Positions 25,706 to 35,102 of a DNA stretch of 64,000 nucleotides are shown piece after piece. The notes under the pieces were generated by a model that saw only the letters and a program-made list of their open reading frames with translations, did not search any database and was not told the DNA's origin. Origin of the DNA: Ralstonia sp. A12. GTDB taxonomy: Bacteria > Pseudomonadota > Gammaproteobacteria > Burkholderiales > Burkholderiaceae. Location of the stretch: the NCBI RefSeq assembly GCF_000801955.1, contig NZ_JSZO01000002.1:186001-250000 (forward strand), given 5' to 3'. Position 1 is the stretch's first letter. Each line of letters opens with the position of its first letter. The position numbers and the translations under genes are program-made.

Positions 25706-26491
25706 TCAGCTGGCACGACAGAACAGGATCTGCTTGGGCGAGTGCGCCGTGAACGGCGACCCGTCGTAGCCTCCCAAACGCCGCACGACGTCGAATCCGT
25801 TGAATCGGCACAGCGCCAGCAGCTCTTCCGGGAAAAAGCAGCGCATGCTCACCTGCTTGGTCCGGATGCACTCGCCGTTACGCAGGTAATCGAGCTCGAA
25901 TCGCAGGATCTGGCATGCCGCGTCGTAGTGCGAAGTCGCCTCGACGCGAATCTCTCTTCCTTCGGCGTCAACCATCGATTTGTGCAGGTAGCGGGTGTCT
26001 GCCGGTCGCGCCAGCTTGCGGATGTCCGGATTGAACACATCCAGGATCAACGTGCCGCCCGGCGCCAGCACACGCTTCACAGCACCCAGAAACGCGTTGA
26101 CCGAATCCAGGTCGTGCAGATGCTGCATGGCGTTCGTGGCCGAGAAGACCAGCGAGAAGCGCCGCCTTGATTGAATCGCCCGGCAGTCCTGCTCAAGCCA
26201 GGTCACATCGAGCCCCTCGGCCCGCGATTTCTGCTGTGCCCGATCCAGCATGGAACGCATGACGTCCAGCCCCGTGATGTCGATGCCGGCCCGCGCGATG
26301 GGCAGCGTGATGCGGCCGGTACCGCACGCCACCTCCAGCACAGGGCCATCGGCGCGCATGGCCTGCTCGATGAAGAAGCGGGCGTCGTGCTCGCGGTGAG
26401 CGAATTCCTGATCGTAGAAATCGGCGTCTTCGTAGACGGCCATGTCGGCAAGTGGCGTCATGTCAGAGCGATGCATGGTGTTGGTGAGCAA
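25706..26491 (-). CDS. Class I SAM-dependent methyltransferase
   Basis: A 261-residue methyltransferase. Motif I is VLEVACGTGRITLPIARAG, followed by the acidic loop GLDVMRSMLD and the post-motif FSLVFSATNAMQHL; APGGTLILDVFNPDI is motif III. These place it in the Methyltransf_25-type group acting on small molecules or unknown acceptors. Its first 29 nt overlap the end of the PLP-enzyme gene upstream, so it is the last gene of a tightly coupled radical SAM, PLP enzyme, methyltransferase set. Acceptor unknown. Confidence 0.85.
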   Translation of the reverse strand: MLTNTMHRSDMTPLADMAVYEDADFYDQEFAHREHDARFFIEQAMRADGPVLEVACGTGRITLPIARAGIDITGLDVMRSMLDRAQQKSRAEGLDVTWLEQDCRAIQSRRRFSLVFSATNAMQHLHDLDSVNAFLGAVKRVLAPGGTLILDVFNPDIRKLARPADTRYLHKSMVDAEGREIRVEATSHYDAACQILRFELDYLRNGECIRTKQVSMRCFFPEELLALCRFNGFDVVRRLGGYDGSPFTAHSPKQILFCRAS

Positions 26492-27488
26492 ATGTGTCGG
26501 ACAGGCTGGTCAGGATGCTGCCATTCCAATCCTGCGCGCCGAATGCACTTGCCGGGACGGCCAGCAGGCCGTAGTCGTTCAAGAGTTGCTCCGTACTGAA
26601 CGGCACCGGAAAGAGGTAGCAACCGGGCGCGCAGTCTGCGGGCGCCATCAGGCGTGCATCAAGAACAGCCTGGGGCAGTCGTTCGACAAGGCGGCGTGCA
26701 CGCGCCTGAAGTGCGTCGACCACCTGCGCTGGGCAGTCGGCCGCAGTTGACAGGAAGTGGTGCGCGAGCTGCAGCTGCGTCGCAGACGGGGAATCTTCAC
26801 GGAAATCGGCTTCGAATCCAGCGCAGTCCTCACCCACCAATGCCACGCCGAACGTCTGCGGCGTGAGCCAGCCTTTGGTGGCCGAGTGCAGCAGAATCGC
26901 GCGCTCGGTTTGCAGCAGTTTCATCGTCGTGGGATGAAACGGCGCGCCCAGGTCGTAGACGCAATCGATCAGGAGGCGCCGGCCGGGCGCCGCATTGACC
27001 CACGCAACCAGCGCGGTGCAGTCTTCGTCGCTCAAGAATCGCCCCAGCGGCTTGAGCGGGTTTGCGATGAGGAGGAATTCGGGGCCGTCGATGGCCTCGT
27101 CTATGGGAAAGCTTGGCGTGGGCAGCGTTGGGAACGTGCGCGGCTCAAGGCCCGCCGATTCGGCGAGTGCTTGGTAGACCGGGTAGACATCACTCGGCAG
27201 CCACAGGCGGGCACCCTGCGCAGACAGCCTCCTGAAGATCAACTGCAGCGCATGCCGCACTCCGCGGCTGATCAGTGCCCGGCGCGAATGCGCGATGTCA
27301 AAGCCATACCGTTGCAGCCACGCCCGTGCGAGATCGCAACGGTGCACGCGCTGCGGTGCCTGCGATGGATCGAGGTGCGGCTGCAGCGTGGCGAGAGCGT
27401 CGTACAGGTTCGTTTCTGCGCAATCCACCACGTCGGGCGTTGTGCGCAGGCAGGCTTCGCGCCACAGCTTGAACGCGGCGAAGTTCAT
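26463..27488 (-). CDS. PLP-dependent aminotransferase-like enzyme (fold type I)
   Basis: A 341-residue protein with aminotransferase class I/II features: IANPLKPLGRFLSDEDC resembles the N-P-x-x-P-x-G segment, LLIDCVYDLG supplies the Asp and Tyr that contact PLP, and K205 in HSATKGWLTPQTFG is the probable Schiff-base lysine. It is shorter than most class I enzymes (about 390) and divergent, so transamination is not certain; decarboxylation or beta-elimination are alternatives. The ATG at 27488 overlaps the radical SAM stop (ATGA), and its 3' end overlaps the methyltransferase gene by 29 nt, making it the middle member of a coupled trio. Confidence 0.75.
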   Translation of the reverse strand: MNFAAFKLWREACLRTTPDVVDCAETNLYDALATLQPHLDPSQAPQRVHRCDLARAWLQRYGFDIAHSRRALISRGVRHALQLIFRRLSAQGARLWLPSDVYPVYQALAESAGLEPRTFPTLPTPSFPIDEAIDGPEFLLIANPLKPLGRFLSDEDCTALVAWVNAAPGRRLLIDCVYDLGAPFHPTTMKLLQTERAILLHSATKGWLTPQTFGVALVGEDCAGFEADFREDSPSATQLQLAHHFLSTAADCPAQVVDALQARARRLVERLPQAVLDARLMAPADCAPGCYLFPVPFSTEQLLNDYGLLAVPASAFGAQDWNGSILTSLSDTFAHQHHASL

Positions 27489-28822
27489 GTCGGGGTCCCC
27501 AGGGTGAGTTCGCTCGCGCGGTCTTCCAGTGATGCAAAGCAGTGGCCGTCGGCCATGACGTTCCAGCTTCGGGCAATGCCGTGTGAGCGCTCCCAGTACA
27601 GGCTTGGCTCGGTATAGGCCGCAATGCGCATCGGTCGGCCCGCCCATTCACCGGCAAAGACGGGCGCGCCCCACGGCAGCCGGTGTGCAACCGAAAAACC
27701 CTCGCGTGCAGCGAAGCCGGTCACGAGCGACAGCGGCACTTGGTGATGCCGGCTCCAATCGTTTGCTGCACGATCGAAGTACATCGATTCCGTGCTGGTT
27801 GAAACGTAGAGCTCCTTGAAGCAGATTTCTTCAACGCCTTGGTCTGCCGCCCAGGCCAAGTACTGCTCGAGCGTCGCTTCGTCTTCCACCCCGTCGTCCT
27901 GCAGAACGCAGATGAACCGCAGGCGCAGATTCGGCCAGAGATGACGATGCTCGCGCCATGTACGGGCGAGCGCTTCAACGGGCGTGTGGAGCTTCATGAT
28001 GCGTTCGTTGCGCTGCGCATCGAAGTGATGTCGGGAAATGGAGAGCACGCGGAGCCCGGCGTCATGCAGGGCACGCAGATGCGCGATGCGCTCGGCTTCC
28101 GGAAGCGTTGCAAATGCATGCCCGTTGGTGATCAGCACCACCTTGCTGAAGCGCGCTGCGCAGCAGGTAATGAGTTTTTCGAGTTGTGCGAAAGGCAGCA
28201 GTGTCGGCTCGCCGCCGCCGGTGATCACGGCGCGCTCGGCCCCCTGCGCTGCCGCTTTGTCGAGCCATGCGCCAACAGCGTCCCAGTCGGGTCGATACGG
28301 CGCCTGATCAGCAGAGATCGACGCCTTGGAAAAGCAGAACGCGCACTTGGCCTGGCAACCCTGTGCGATGGGCAGGATGGACAGCGTGCGCGGCCGCAGC
28401 GCTGCAAACCCTTGAAACTGCTGGCTCGCCAGCCGCAGCGACGCTGCTGTCGTTTCCTCAACCACAGCGCGGCGCATTGCGATGCCGCTGTCGTTCAGCT
28501 CCAGGTCATACAGCCCGCTGAGCCTGATGTGCCCGGACTGGATGAACACGCCGCGTCTGGTGGTCGTGTTCTCCTGGATCAGCCTGGGGTCGACTTCGGT
28601 CTCCAGCGCAATCAACCGGTTGCCCGGAATCGCCAGCTTCTCAATCAAGCGTGAAGCCTTCTGGTAGCCGATCTCGAGTTCGCTACGCTCCAGCAGATAG
28701 AAGCGGTCGGGATAGGTGCTTTCCGGAATGCCGGTTTTCGCATAGCAAAGCGAGTACTTGTCGAATGCCCGTGCAAAGTTGGACAGCACGGTCACGTGAT
28801 AGAGCTTCTTCTTCTCGATCAT
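27485..28822 (-). CDS. Radical SAM protein with an unusual N-terminal extension
   Basis: A 445-residue protein from the ATG at 28822. The cluster motif C156-x3-C160-x2-C163 lies in QGCQAKCAFCFSKASIS, followed by the SAM-binding TGGGEPTLLP near residue 201 and VVLITNGHAF. About 150 residues precede the cluster motif, which is unusual because the motif normally sits near the N-terminus; I do not recognise that domain. No auxiliary-cluster SPASM motif is evident. First gene of the coupled trio and 107 nt downstream of the NAMPT gene on the same strand. Reaction unknown. Confidence 0.85.
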   Translation of the reverse strand: MIEKKKLYHVTVLSNFARAFDKYSLCYAKTGIPESTYPDRFYLLERSELEIGYQKASRLIEKLAIPGNRLIALETEVDPRLIQENTTTRRGVFIQSGHIRLSGLYDLELNDSGIAMRRAVVEETTAASLRLASQQFQGFAALRPRTLSILPIAQGCQAKCAFCFSKASISADQAPYRPDWDAVGAWLDKAAAQGAERAVITGGGEPTLLPFAQLEKLITCCAARFSKVVLITNGHAFATLPEAERIAHLRALHDAGLRVLSISRHHFDAQRNERIMKLHTPVEALARTWREHRHLWPNLRLRFICVLQDDGVEDEATLEQYLAWAADQGVEEICFKELYVSTSTESMYFDRAANDWSRHHQVPLSLVTGFAAREGFSVAHRLPWGAPVFAGEWAGRPMRIAAYTEPSLYWERSHGIARSWNVMADGHCFASLEDRASELTLGTPT

Positions 28823-28929
28823 GATCGGATCAGGTTCTTGACGCTTCTCTATGTGCCGCGGCGGAACCACGTGTACGGCGGTCCAGGCCGCGGCGGGCAC
28901 TCTACAGCGTCAGGGTGGCAGCCCCTGAC

Positions 28930-30363
28930 TCAGACTTCGTGCGCCTGGGCGCGGGCACGTACGTCATCCAGCGACATGTCAACCAGCAGCTTGCCGCTGT
29001 CGAAGACCGTTTGAAGCGCCTCTTCCCAATCGCCTTCGATGCGCCGGTCGTCCCAAGCGAGCGGAAGTGTTGCGGTCTGGTAGGCGCCGGTTTGACGATT
29101 GCGCAGCAAGGTCAGGCGCCCTTGCTTGGAGCGCTTGCCCGCATCCGTGACTGGGTCCTTGCAGACATCGCGCCAGGCGTCGTCTACCTTGACGGCCGAG
29201 CACTTCATGGCAAAGCGCTGGGTGTCGCGGTTCAACTGCTGCAGCAGCGCGCCGCCCATGCCGAACACGATGTTGTCTGCCGCGTAACCGGCTGCCTCCA
29301 GCGCGGCGAGGATGGCCTCGATGGATTCCGCGTTGACGCCATCGCCCTGGATCACGCGCACATGGTTGAGCACGCGGTATCCCTTGCCGTTGACCACCGA
29401 GCCGAACGCTTCGTCGAGCGCACGTACGGTCTGCATCACGATGGTCTTCGGGTCGCCGGAGTCCGGACGAATGACCAGCGTGGCACCGGAGTCGATGACC
29501 GCTTGCCGAAGTTCCGAGCCCCACATGCGCAGCGCGGCAAACAGGTCATACGAGTCCGACACCACCGAGACGATGGCCCCCGGCTTGCCGAACTGCTGGA
29601 GCATGTTGCGATACGCATCACCTTCCCCATCCCGGCCCCAGGCGGTGATGGTGCTGTGCTCGGCCGCCGGCACCGAGAACGCTGCCATGGGCGCGTTGTA
29701 GTAGGCATTGGCTGCCACCACGCCCAGCACGGTGTCCGAGCCCATGAAGCTCACCAGGTGCGCGGCACCGCCAATGGCCGAGGATTCTGCGCTCGACACG
29801 CCGCGTGCGCCAAAGTCGTGCACCTTGAACGGCAGCTGCGAGACGTCATCACTGGTGCGCTTCAGGTAGCGGCGCACGAGTTGCCGCAACTGCCAGCTCT
29901 GTGTGGCCACGGTCACCGGATACCACACGCGCAGCAGCATTGTCTCGATGTACGAGGTCAACCAAAATGCCTGAGGGTCGTCGCACTCCACCGTGACGAG
30001 CACATTGTTCGTCGGCACCACTGCACCCTCGGGCACCGCACGAATGCGCACCGGCAGGTAGCCGCCGTAGGCCTCGACGATGTAGCGCCAGCCGGCTTCA
30101 TTGAACGGCTCGCCGTGCGCGCTGAAGAAGGCGCGGGCCTCGTCGATCATCGCTGTGGTAATGGGCTGGCTGAGGTATTCCTTGAGCAGCATCTGCAGGC
30201 CGAAGAACAGCGTGCTGTCATAGCGGCCGCCGCGCGACTCGATGTAGGAGAACATCGCCGAGGTGCCCGGCGGATACTGCAGATAGTGGGAAGCCTTGTA
30301 CGAATCTGTGTTGAGGATCGGATTGGACAGGATGGACGACAGACGACGCAGGTCGTTTTGCAT
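28930..30363 (-). CDS. nadV: Nicotinamide phosphoribosyltransferase (NAMPT/NadV type)
   Basis: A 477-residue enzyme making NMN from nicotinamide and PRPP. ILNTDSYKASHYLQYPPGT at the N-terminus, HDFGARGVSSAESSAIGGAA, the PAAEHSTITAWG segment and VIRPDSGDP are the conserved active-site stretches of NAMPT rather than of nicotinate phosphoribosyltransferase. A GAGGAG ribosome site precedes the ATG. It lies 71 nt downstream of the NadM-like gene; together they convert nicotinamide to NMN to NAD+ without deamidation. Confidence 0.93.
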   Translation of the reverse strand: MQNDLRRLSSILSNPILNTDSYKASHYLQYPPGTSAMFSYIESRGGRYDSTLFFGLQMLLKEYLSQPITTAMIDEARAFFSAHGEPFNEAGWRYIVEAYGGYLPVRIRAVPEGAVVPTNNVLVTVECDDPQAFWLTSYIETMLLRVWYPVTVATQSWQLRQLVRRYLKRTSDDVSQLPFKVHDFGARGVSSAESSAIGGAAHLVSFMGSDTVLGVVAANAYYNAPMAAFSVPAAEHSTITAWGRDGEGDAYRNMLQQFGKPGAIVSVVSDSYDLFAALRMWGSELRQAVIDSGATLVIRPDSGDPKTIVMQTVRALDEAFGSVVNGKGYRVLNHVRVIQGDGVNAESIEAILAALEAAGYAADNIVFGMGGALLQQLNRDTQRFAMKCSAVKVDDAWRDVCKDPVTDAGKRSKQGRLTLLRNRQTGAYQTATLPLAWDDRRIEGDWEEALQTVFDSGKLLVDMSLDDVRARAQAHEV

Positions 30364-30434
30364 GGCTAGAGCTCCTCTATGCCGTTGAATGGCCGCCGGG
30401 TCTGTCCCAGCGGATGAATCCGATGTTGGAAGCG

Positions 30435-31472
30435 TTAGAGCTTGCCGAGAAAGTGGTAAGCGATATCGAAGTGGTCTTCGAACATGACGCTGCGCATGCG
30501 CGCGAAATCGTTGAGCGGTACCCAGCGCGCCTTGTCGGCGTCGTCGCCGCCCTTGACGCGCGGCAGCTCACCCACCGGAAAGCTGAACAGGAAGGCGTGG
30601 GTGATGGTCCGCCCGCGCAGCGAGCGCTGCGGGTGGTCGAACACCTGCCGGTCCTTCAACGAGCCGCGCAGCACGGGCTCGGGCAGCTTGAGCCCGGTCT
30701 CTTCGCGCAACTCGCGAATGCACGCCGTCTCCAGTCGCTCTTCCTGGTTGACGAAGCCGCCCGGCAGCGCCCACAGGCCACGCCCAGGCTCGCTGCGCCT
30801 GCGCACCAGCAACAAGTGGCCGGAATGCACGACCACCGCATCCACGGTGACGAAGGTGACCGGATACGGCGCGGCCGACCAGGCTTTCTTGTAAGCGGCA
30901 ATGAACTCCGCCTCTGCCTTCAGTTGCGCGAAGGCCGGCTGGTTGCGGAAGTCTTCCATCCACTCGAACACCGGCGCGGGCACGGCCCACGACACGAAGC
31001 TGTTGCTGCGCTCGGCCAGAAACTGCTCGCGGATCTCGGTAGCGGAAATGTCTTCGGTGCTGTCGACTTCCACCAGTTCCCACTGCGGAAACATGCGGAG
31101 GTAGTACGAACTGCTGTCTTTCTCGTGGCCGATGATGCCGATCTTGCGGCCCGTCGTGTCGCCCAGCTCGGCGGCTACGGCGTCCTGCACCCAGCGCACC
31201 CAGTCGCCGTCGTTGTAGGTCGAGTCCTGCACCGGCGCGAAACGCACGCGGGCGCGGGACGCTTCGTCCAGCACGGAGGCGATCATCTGCCGGCGCTCGT
31301 CAAACGAGAACGGGTCTTTGATGGTGCGGGGTTTGTCGGTCGAACCGATCAGGACGCAAACCGTATCGGCAAGGCCCAATGCCCGGCGCAGTACGTCAAG
31401 GTGTCCACGGTGCATCGGCTGGAAACGGCCGATGAAGACAAGCGCATCGAAGCGCTTTGCATTGGTGCTCAT
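30435..31472 (-). CDS. nadM: Bifunctional NMN adenylyltransferase / Nudix hydrolase (NadM-like)
   Basis: A 345-residue two-domain protein. The N-terminal nucleotidyltransferase domain has VFIGRFQPMHRGHLDVLRRA (HxGH-type motif) and DISATEIREQF (the SxTxxR motif), catalysing NMN + ATP to NAD+. The C-terminal Nudix domain (about 200-330) has the Nudix box in GFVNQEERLETACIREL-REETG, probably an ADP-ribose pyrophosphatase. A GGGAG ribosome site precedes the ATG. It heads the minus-strand run with NAMPT and possibly the radical SAM trio. Confidence 0.93.
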   Translation of the reverse strand: MSTNAKRFDALVFIGRFQPMHRGHLDVLRRALGLADTVCVLIGSTDKPRTIKDPFSFDERRQMIASVLDEASRARVRFAPVQDSTYNDGDWVRWVQDAVAAELGDTTGRKIGIIGHEKDSSSYYLRMFPQWELVEVDSTEDISATEIREQFLAERSNSFVSWAVPAPVFEWMEDFRNQPAFAQLKAEAEFIAAYKKAWSAAPYPVTFVTVDAVVVHSGHLLLVRRRSEPGRGLWALPGGFVNQEERLETACIRELREETGLKLPEPVLRGSLKDRQVFDHPQRSLRGRTITHAFLFSFPVGELPRVKGGDDADKARWVPLNDFARMRSVMFEDHFDIAYHFLGKL

Positions 31473-31625
31473 GAGGCTCCCTCAAGAGATTGGCGGCGTC
31501 GGGTCTGTCCCTCAACCGTGAAATGATGGTACGCGCCGTGCTATAGCGCGTCAAATGAAAATCTCGTAAAAATGCGCGGTGTGCAACGGCATTCGCCCGT
31601 TGCCAGACCCTTGAGCCAGGACACG

Positions 31626-32192
31626 ATGCCCTCCCTTACCAACGTCATCCCGAACGAAACCTGGCAACTCGCGCTCGAGTTTGACGGGCAGGAGATTCGC
31701 CTGTTCGACGCATCGATCGCCCGGACGGAGAAGGCTTGGCCTGAGCTTGCCTACCCGCACAAGTTCAAGCACCTGACGTTCGACGCGCACCAGGTGAGCT
31801 GGCCTGGTGGTCGCGTGCTCGATGCCGCGTATCTCTATGAGAAGTCCGCGCCGATCGAGGGCTGGGCGCTGCAGCGGCAAGTGCTCCGGCTCGGCTACCA
31901 GAACCAGGCGCCGACACCGCAACATGCTTCGCATCACGTCTACGGCGTCTGGCTCTGCCCGTTCAGGGATCGCCCGTTCGAGCTGGGGGAATCGATTGGC
32001 GGCGGGCATGCCGATACGGGCGGGTCGGCCGGTTTCAACCTGGCCGGGCTGCATGCCTTGCCAGACTGGCAGCATCACTTCGCGCTGTCGGACTGTGCCT
32101 GGGCCGTGCCGCTGGTTGAGGCGGCAACCGATGAGCGGGTCTTGCTGAACACGCTGGTCAAGGAAGTCTGTCGCCGAGCAGACACGCCCTAA
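31626..32192 (+). CDS. Uncharacterised protein, weak DUF2442-like N-terminus
   Basis: A 188-residue cytosolic-looking protein with no signal peptide or membrane segment. The first 85 or so residues (ALEFDGQEIRLFDASIA, YPHKFKHLTFDAHQVSWPGG, RVLDAAYLYEKS) weakly recall DUF2442 proteins; the rest is unrecognised and Trp- and His-rich. It is divergent from nadM and convergent with the pyruvate kinase gene (15-nt gap). Start at 31626 chosen by the onset of the recognisable pattern. No function assigned. Confidence 0.6.
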   Translation: MPSLTNVIPNETWQLALEFDGQEIRLFDASIARTEKAWPELAYPHKFKHLTFDAHQVSWPGGRVLDAAYLYEKSAPIEGWALQRQVLRLGYQNQAPTPQHASHHVYGVWLCPFRDRPFELGESIGGGHADTGGSAGFNLAGLHALPDWQHHFALSDCAWAVPLVEAATDERVLLNTLVKEVCRRADTP

Positions 32193-32207
32193 GCACCGGC
32201 AGCGTCC

Positions 32208-33626
32208 TCATTGAACCTGCGCAATCCGCAGCAGGTTCGTCGTACCTGCCACGGCAAACGGCAACCCGGCAGAAATCACGATCGGCTGGCCCTGCGCGCC
32301 AAAGCCTTCGCGCAGCACGGTGCGGCTGGCCAGTTCCGTCATCTCCGGTACGTCGGCCACTTCATGGCAAAGCACAGCGTGTACGCCCCAGGCGAGCGCC
32401 AGGCGTCGCGCGGTGGCGAGCTTGGGCGTCATCCCGAGGATCGGTACCTCGGGCCGCTCGCGCGCCATGCGCAGGGCAGAGTAGCCGGAGCTGGTGTACG
32501 CCACGGTGGCCGGCACCCCCAGCAGATTGGCGACGTGCCGCACGGCGTAGCCAATCGCATCGGCAGCATCCTGGCGCGGCGCGGTGTGGGATGCCTGGAT
32601 GGCCTCGTGATAGTGCGAGTCGCCTTCCGTGCGGCAGATGATGCTGCTCATCATGCTCACGGCCTCGACCGGGTACTGGCCGGAAGCCGATTCTGCCGAC
32701 AACATCACCGCATCAGCGCCGTCGTACACGGCGGTCGCCACGTCCGATGCCTCGGCGCGCGTCGGCACCGGTGCAGTCACCATCGACTCCAGCATCTGCG
32801 TGGCGACGATGACGGGTTTACCTGCTCGCCGGCACGCGCGAACGATCCGCTTCTGCAAGGACGGCACCTGCTCGGCAGGCATCTCCACGCCCAGGTCGCC
32901 GCGGGCCACCATCACCGCATCCGCCTCTGCGACGATATCTTCCAGGCTGTGGATGGCGGCAGGTTTTTCCAGCTTGGCGACGATGCCAGCGCGGCCCTGG
33001 ACGATGTGCTTGATCTCGACGATGTCTTCCGGGCGTTGCACGAACGACAGTGCGATCCAATCCACCCCGAGCGTCAGGCCGAATTCAAGATCGCGGCGGT
33101 CCTTCTCCGTCAGCGCGGAAAGCGGCAGCACCACACCCGGCACGTTTACGCCCTTGCGATCGGACAGCACGCTGCCGTCGAGCACCGTTGTCTCGGCAAA
33201 GTCGCTGCCGCAGCGGTCCACGCGCAGGCGCACGCGTCCGTCGTCGAGCAGCAGTTCCGCACCCGGCTGCAGGGCTGCGAAGATCTCCGGATGCGGCAGG
33301 CAAACGCGCTCGGCGGTGCCGGGCTGATCTGCGTTCAGGTCCAGGCGCAGCTTGGCCTGCGGCACGAGCTGAATGCGCCCGCGCTCAAAGGTGCCGATGC
33401 GCAGCTTCGGGCCTTGCAGATCGAGCAGCACACCGATGGGGCGGCCGCTGTCGCGCTCCACCGCGCGGATGACATCAAGGCGCCGCTTGTGATCCTCATG
33501 CGTGCCGTGGCTGAAATTCAGCCGGAAGACATCGGCACCGGCCTCGAACAGCGCCTGGATGACACTGCGCTCCGTGCTGGAAGGCCCCAGCGTGGCTACG
33601 ATCTTGGCATTGCGAAGGCGTCGCAT
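32208..33626 (-). CDS. pyk: Pyruvate kinase
   Basis: A 472-residue pyruvate kinase converting PEP and ADP to pyruvate and ATP. The N-terminus KIVATLGPSSTERSVIQALF, active-site GIVAKLEKPAAIHSLEDI (catalytic Lys) and MVARGDLGVEMP are diagnostic; the C-terminal allosteric domain is complete. Downstream of dctA (24-nt gap) and the tartrate/D-malate dehydrogenase on the same strand. In Agrobacterium vitis a pyruvate kinase (TtuE) is part of the tartrate-utilisation cluster, so this copy may be the catabolic isozyme, not the housekeeping one (inference). Confidence 0.95.
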   Translation of the reverse strand: MRRLRNAKIVATLGPSSTERSVIQALFEAGADVFRLNFSHGTHEDHKRRLDVIRAVERDSGRPIGVLLDLQGPKLRIGTFERGRIQLVPQAKLRLDLNADQPGTAERVCLPHPEIFAALQPGAELLLDDGRVRLRVDRCGSDFAETTVLDGSVLSDRKGVNVPGVVLPLSALTEKDRRDLEFGLTLGVDWIALSFVQRPEDIVEIKHIVQGRAGIVAKLEKPAAIHSLEDIVAEADAVMVARGDLGVEMPAEQVPSLQKRIVRACRRAGKPVIVATQMLESMVTAPVPTRAEASDVATAVYDGADAVMLSAESASGQYPVEAVSMMSSIICRTEGDSHYHEAIQASHTAPRQDAADAIGYAVRHVANLLGVPATVAYTSSGYSALRMARERPEVPILGMTPKLATARRLALAWGVHAVLCHEVADVPEMTELASRTVLREGFGAQGQPIVISAGLPFAVAGTTNLLRIAQVQ

Positions 33627-33650
33627 GGTTGGCTTCTGGAGGACGTTGGA

Positions 33651-34985
33651 TCAATGGGCCAGGGGCGGGTGCATGGCTTCGGCTTTGTGGATGGGGGCGT
33701 GCATGACGGGGGGCTCCGGCTGTGCTTGCGGCGTACCGTCCAGCACGGCCTGCAGGCGCTGCCGATCCACCGCGCCCACCCACCGGGCGATGGCCAGTGT
33801 GCCCACCGCATTGCCGATGGTGTTGGTGATGGCGCGCGCTTCCGACATGAAGCGATCAATGCCGAGCAGCAGCACCATGCCTGCCACCGGAATGTTGCCC
33901 AGCGAAGCGAGCGTCGCCGCCAGCGTGATGAAGCCCGAGCCTGTCACGCCTGCCGAGCCCTTGGACGTCAGCAGCAACACCCCAAGCACCACGAGTTGAT
34001 CGGTCAGCGTAAGCGGCGTGTTGGTGGCCTGCGCCACGAAGATGGCAGCCATCGTGTAGTAGATGCACTGGCCGTCCGGATTGAACGTCAGCCCCGAGGG
34101 CACCACCAGGCCGACCACCGGCTTCGACACGCCTGCCGCCTCCAGCTTCTGCATGAGCTGCGGAATGACCGACTCCGAGGAGCTCGTGCCCAGCACCGTG
34201 AAGATCTCGTCGCGGATGTACTTGAGGAACTTCCACAGGCTGAAGCCCGACACACGCGCCACACTGCCCAGCACGATCACCACGAACAGGATGCAGGTGA
34301 TGTACATCGTCGCCATCAGCTTGCCCAGCGATACGATCGACCCCAGCCCGTACTTGCCCACCGTAAAGGCCATCGCACCAAACGCTGCCATGGGCGCAAG
34401 CCGCATGATCATGCCGACGATGGTGAACACGCCGTGCGTGAACGCATCCAGAAAATCGACCACCGGCTTGGCCCGTGTGCCCAGGCGCGAGAGCGCAATG
34501 CCGAACAGCGTGGCAAACACCAGGATCTGCAGGATGTCGTTGCGGGCCAGCGCATCCACGATGCTCGACGGCACCAGGTTCATCAGGAAGTCGACAAACG
34601 TCTGGGGTTTGGCGGCCGCGTGCGTGTAGCTGGCGATGGCCTTGGTATCCAGATGTGCCGCGTCGATGTTCATGCCCTGGCCCGGCTGGATCAGGTTGAC
34701 GACGATCAGCCCGATCGCCAGCGCAAAGGTGGACAGCACCTCGAAGTAGATCAGCGCGCGCACACCCACGCGGCCGAGCTCCTTCATGTTCTCCATGCGC
34801 GCGATGCCCAGTGTCACTGTCGCGAAGATGATGGGCGCGAACACCATCTTGATGAGCTTGATGAACACGTCGCCGAGGGGCTTCAGGTCGGCGCCGAGCT
34901 TCGGGGCCAGGACCCCGAGCGTGATCCCGGCGGCCACGCCGATCAGGACCTGCACGTACAGCTTGCCAAGCGTCTTGCGAATCAT
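33651..34985 (-). CDS. dctA: C4-dicarboxylate transporter DctA
   Basis: A 444-residue Na+ or H+ coupled dicarboxylate symporter of the DAACS family in the inner membrane. [46 protein letters not shown] and the [20 protein letters not shown] region are typical of DctA. A GGAG ribosome site precedes the ATG. It sits between pyk and the tartrate/D-malate dehydrogenase, making uptake of malate, fumarate, succinate or tartrate the likely role. Confidence 0.95.
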   Translation of the reverse strand: MIRKTLGKLYVQVLIGVAAGITLGVLAPKLGADLKPLGDVFIKLIKMVFAPIIFATVTLGIARMENMKELGRVGVRALIYFEVLSTFALAIGLIVVNLIQPGQGMNIDAAHLDTKAIASYTHAAAKPQTFVDFLMNLVPSSIVDALARNDILQILVFATLFGIALSRLGTRAKPVVDFLDAFTHGVFTIVGMIMRLAPMAAFGAMAFTVGKYGLGSIVSLGKLMATMYITCILFVVIVLGSVARVSGFSLWKFLKYIRDEIFTVLGTSSSESVIPQLMQKLEAAGVSKPVVGLVVPSGLTFNPDGQCIYYTMAAIFVAQATNTPLTLTDQLVVLGVLLLTSKGSAGVTGSGFITLAATLASLGNIPVAGMVLLLGIDRFMSEARAITNTIGNAVGTLAIARWVGAVDRQRLQAVLDGTPQAQPEPPVMHAPIHKAEAMHPPLAH

Positions 34986-35102
34986 GGCTGTCTCCTTTCG
35001 TTTGCTGCTGCGCTCGGCCGCAGGCTCTGTGGCCCGTCTTGAGGTGGAAAGCGCATGAGGGCGGCGGTGTTGGCCCGCCGCCCTGTCTCAGGTGCTACGT
35101 GA

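Noticed and set aside
28915-30369. Plus-strand open frame of 484 codons
   Set aside because: Antisense to the NAMPT gene, whose motifs are intact across the whole length.
32211-35042. Plus-strand open frame of 943 codons
   Set aside because: It runs antisense through pyk and dctA, both of which have clear family motifs; its translation is His/Arg/Gln-rich low-complexity sequence typical of a GC-rich shadow frame.
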